DNA from: Eubacteriales bacterium
GTDB taxonomy: Bacteria; Bacillota; Clostridia; Christensenellales; CAG-138
DNA length: 6,914 nt
Reading direction: 5' to 3'
Assembly: GCA_030695285.1 (NCBI GenBank)
Contig: JAUYTF010000066.1
Span: 1 to 6,914, forward strand
The notes beneath the pieces are model-generated. The model was given only the letters and a program-made list of their open reading frames with translations, ran no database searches and was not told the DNA's origin. A program made the translations under genes and the position numbers. Below are positions 5,560 through 6,914 of this stretch, in pieces (the stretch's first letter is position 1; every line of letters begins with the position of its first letter).

Positions 5560-6421
5560 CGCGCTGCTTCTTGCGCTGCCGGACAGACCCGCGAACATCG
5601 AGTCGCCGGAGGAGCTATATCGGCTTTTGTCCGAGCGCATCGAGCGCTATACGATGGGAGACAGCTCGTCTGTTCCCGTTGAAACCGCGACGCGTCTGCT
5701 GGAGGGTATTCTCTATTGCGCGCACCTAAACCGCGACTCATCCGCGCAACGCGTGCCGGATAACGCGCCGCTGCTGGAGCGTTGGCAGGCAGGCGTGCGG
5801 CGGGCAAAGCGGCTCACAAGGCGCGCTAAGCTGCTGCTACTGGAGGCGCAGCGCCTGCAGCCGCCGCTGACCAACACCGCATTTTGCGATACACTCGCCG
5901 CGCTGCCTGCTTTTTTGCGCGGCTATGATCCGGATTTTTTCGCGCATGAGATTCCGTGCTCGATCGATTATCCGCTTGGCAATCCCGTGGCGGAGGCGCA
6001 TGTTGGCATAGAGTTTTTTCTGGACTATCTGCATCGCTGGCTGGCGGAGAGCGCATTCTTGCGCGCGTTTTCGCCGGAGGCGCTGCGCGCCCTCTATGAG
6101 CGATATTATATTGATTATGTCGATCTGCTGGTCAATCTCTACGTGCCCGCCGCGGAGATGGCGGTACTCTGCGCGCTGGCGGGTAAACCCGTGCGCCCAC
6201 TCCTGCTGGCGGAGGAGGACTATGCTTCGCTCGGGCAGGCGCTCGCGCAGGAGGGGGAACTTGACGCGCGCAGGGACATGTTCCACGCGGCGGATCGCGC
6301 GATGGAGGAACTGGATCTTAGCGGCACGCTGCTAGGCAAATACATTCGCAAGACCGCGCTGGACCTGCTCGTGCGCCTGCGCGCGGCAAACACGGGGGAG
6401 AAAATGGATTCAATAAATTAG
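5537..6421 (+). CDS. DUF6179 family protein
   Basis: This is a 294-residue, mainly helical soluble protein of unknown function. I recognise it as DUF6179 from RYTMGDSSSVPVETATRLLEG (about residues 35-55) and from IPCSIDYPLGNPVAEAHVGI (about 153-172), both typical of the family. This is recall, not a search. No enzyme motif, signal peptide or membrane helix is evident. ATG 5537 is preferred because GGGAGG (5522-5527) lies 9 nt upstream. ATGs at 5531 and 5552 are also in frame, and the one at 5552 would cut the overlap with the DUF6323 gene from 23 to 8 bp. I recall DUF6179 and DUF6323 genes as neighbours in other Firmicutes, which implies a shared pathway or complex. It may be shorter than many family members, but I cannot check. 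Confidence 0.8.
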   Translation: MTKQTMNDALLLALPDRPANIESPEELYRLLSERIERYTMGDSSSVPVETATRLLEGILYCAHLNRDSSAQRVPDNAPLLERWQAGVRRAKRLTRRAKLLLLEAQRLQPPLTNTAFCDTLAALPAFLRGYDPDFFAHEIPCSIDYPLGNPVAEAHVGIEFFLDYLHRWLAESAFLRAFSPEALRALYERYYIDYVDLLVNLYVPAAEMAVLCALAGKPVRPLLLAEEDYASLGQALAQEGELDARRDMFHAADRAMEELDLSGTLLGKYIRKTALDLLVRLRAANTGEKMDSIN

Positions 6422-6435
6422 GGCGTGTTTCCGTT

Positions 6436-6512
6436 GCGCCCTTCGGGCGCGGGATAAATAGAGATATGCGCCTTTGGGCGCGGAGATGATCCATATTGCG
6501 CCCGACGGGCGC
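6436..6512. repeat. array of three near-identical small hairpins
   Basis: The stem-loops at 6436-6450 (GCGCCC, loop TTC), 6468-6481 (GCGCC, loop TTTG) and 6498-6512 (GCGCCC, loop GAC) start 32 and 30 nt apart. The bases around them are partly similar: TTG or ATG before, and CGGGAT or CGGAGAT after. Any 5' arm can pair with any 3' arm. They follow the DUF6179 stop codon by 15 bp. They may form a 3' mRNA stability element or small REP-like units. Confidence 0.65.
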
Positions 6513-6518
6513 TTTATA
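6498..6518 (+). terminator. possible weak terminator of the DUF6323-DUF6179 operon
   Basis: The third hairpin of the array (six G-C pairs, loop GAC) is followed by TTTATAT at 6513-6519. This is the only stem with a T-rich tail after the DUF6179 gene. The T-run is short and interrupted, so termination may be partial. Confidence 0.35.
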
Positions 6519-6627
6519 TGTAGGGGAGGATATCATCCTCCCGCGTTTAAAAAACTAACAAATATAAAAAAACACAAAAACAGCCCGCAGCGCAAACCAC
6601 CATATTGCTGCATCCGGCAGCAAATAT

Positions 6628-6675
6628 AAAAAAACAGCCCGCAGAGCTCGATGGGGGGAAAGAGCGCTGCGGGCT
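6628..6675 (-). terminator. intrinsic terminator for leftward transcription
   Basis: AGCCCGCAG and GCTC (6636-6649) pair with GAGC and CTGCGGGCT (6662-6675) across one A-G mismatch, giving 13 pairs with a 12-base loop. Read on the minus strand, the stem is followed after one G by seven T residues (complement of 6628-6634). It probably ends the ABC-transporter operon that enters from the right edge, about 200 nt after its stop codon. Confidence 0.75.
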
Positions 6676-6843
6676 TATGCAGTTGCGCGGCGGCAGTGGA
6701 AAGAGGGGGGGGGATGAAACTTCCGCCGCGCAGCCCTGCGGACTCGCAGGGGGAGGCGCCATGGGAGAGGCGATGCGCCCTGCGAAGTTGCACGCTTAGG
6801 GGAAAGGGGTATCTATCTTCATTCATCGAGAATAGCGGTTTTT

Positions 6844-6873
6844 GAGCCCTTGCCGCGCAAGCGGCACGGGCTT
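6844..6873. other. long hairpin next to the permease stop codon
   Basis: Twelve pairs and one T-C mismatch join 6844-6856 to 6861-6873. The inner stem is TGCCGC with GCGGCA, and the loop is GCAA on the plus strand (TTGC on the minus strand). It starts 5 nt after the minus-strand permease stop codon. No T-run follows on either strand, so it is not a standard terminator, but it could protect the 3' end of the transporter mRNA. Confidence 0.55.
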
Positions 6874-6878
6874 ATGGG

Positions 6879-6914
6879 TTATCCTTCATAGCGAAGGGCT
6901 TCGATCGGGTGCTT
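6879..6914 (-). CDS. C-terminal end of a MacB/FtsX-type ABC transporter permease (partial)
   Basis: Reading inward from the right edge on the minus strand gives KHPIEALRYEG and a TAA stop at 6879-6881. The ending P-[IV]-E-A-L-R-Y-E is the typical C-terminus of MacB/FtsX-family permeases, where it follows the last membrane helix. These are the membrane subunits of ABC exporters for macrolides, peptides or lipoproteins. Only 11 codons are in the window, so the substrate and subtype cannot be told. The frame and stop position are clear. The transporter operon converges on the DUF6179 gene. Confidence 0.72.
   Translation of the reverse strand, partial: KHPIEALRYEG

Larger units (their letters stand above)
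6422..6878. other. hairpin-rich gene-free region between converging operons
   Basis: This stretch of 457 bp holds no gene I can support. Frames of 60-100 codons exist on both strands but are low-complexity and lack family features. It carries three short hairpins (6436-6512), a fourth at 6524-6542 (8 bp, ATC loop), a duplicated A-rich block ending CAGCCCGCAG (6559-6593 and 6621-6644), a small hairpin at 6605-6623, a minus-strand terminator at 6628-6675, a possible branched structure at 6718-6789 and a long hairpin at 6844-6873. The layout suits a termination zone between the rightward DUF operon and the leftward transporter operon. Confidence 0.6.

Noticed and set aside
6436..6512. CRISPR-like array
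   Set aside because: The repeated part is only a 14-15 nt palindrome, there are just three units, the spacers are about 16 nt and no cas genes are near. These are small hairpins, not a CRISPR.
6533..6826. Minus-strand frame of 97 codons in the right-hand gap
   Set aside because: It reads through the terminator and its A-rich tract, giving low-complexity Phe/Cys and Pro-rich protein without a ribosome site.

Overview
The window looks like chromosomal DNA from an anaerobic, fermentative Firmicute. A Negativicutes-type organism (Selenomonas-like) is my best guess. This rests on a sodium-translocating decarboxylase beta subunit with a tiny OadG-like partner, a membrane pyrophosphatase, a DUF6323/DUF6179 gene pair, purine-rich Shine-Dalgarno sites and GC-rich coding DNA between AT-rich gaps. 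The genus is inference.

Left part (1-3751, plus strand): a sigma-70-type promoter (149-177), with a perfect 12-bp palindrome at its expected start point, precedes three same-strand genes. These are a decarboxylase beta subunit (237-1361), a 50-residue OadG-related subunit (1380-1532) and a proton-pumping pyrophosphatase, hppA (1627-3693). A strong intrinsic terminator closes the group at 3716-3751. The beta subunit is the membrane sodium channel of oxaloacetate, methylmalonyl-CoA and glutaconyl-CoA decarboxylases. The pyrophosphatase energises the membrane from PPi hydrolysis. Together they look like an ion-gradient operon. The carboxyltransferase and biotin carrier that a complete decarboxylase needs are not in the window.

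Middle (3752-5060): an AT-richer, apparently non-coding gap carries two sets of direct repeats, a hairpin and a good minus-strand promoter with no clear gene. Then comes a minus-strand pentapeptide-repeat protein (4232-4897) with 33 uninterrupted pentapeptides. Its promoter lies back-to-back with that of the next plus-strand operon, with only 3 bp between the two -35 boxes. A terminator-shaped hairpin sits in its leader.

Right part (5074-6914): two overlapping plus-strand genes encode proteins I recognise as DUF6323 and DUF6179 families, both of unknown function. They are followed by three nearly identical small hairpins spaced about 30 nt apart. A gene-free, hairpin-rich stretch follows, including a minus-strand terminator whose 5' arm has two alternative 3' arms. 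At the right edge the last 11 codons of a MacB/FtsX-type ABC transporter permease enter on the minus strand, so the DUF operon and the transporter operon converge.

The best candidate for an undescribed system is the DUF6323-DUF6179 pair with its tightly coupled divergent pentapeptide-repeat gene. The orphan decarboxylase-beta/H+-pyrophosphatase operon comes second.
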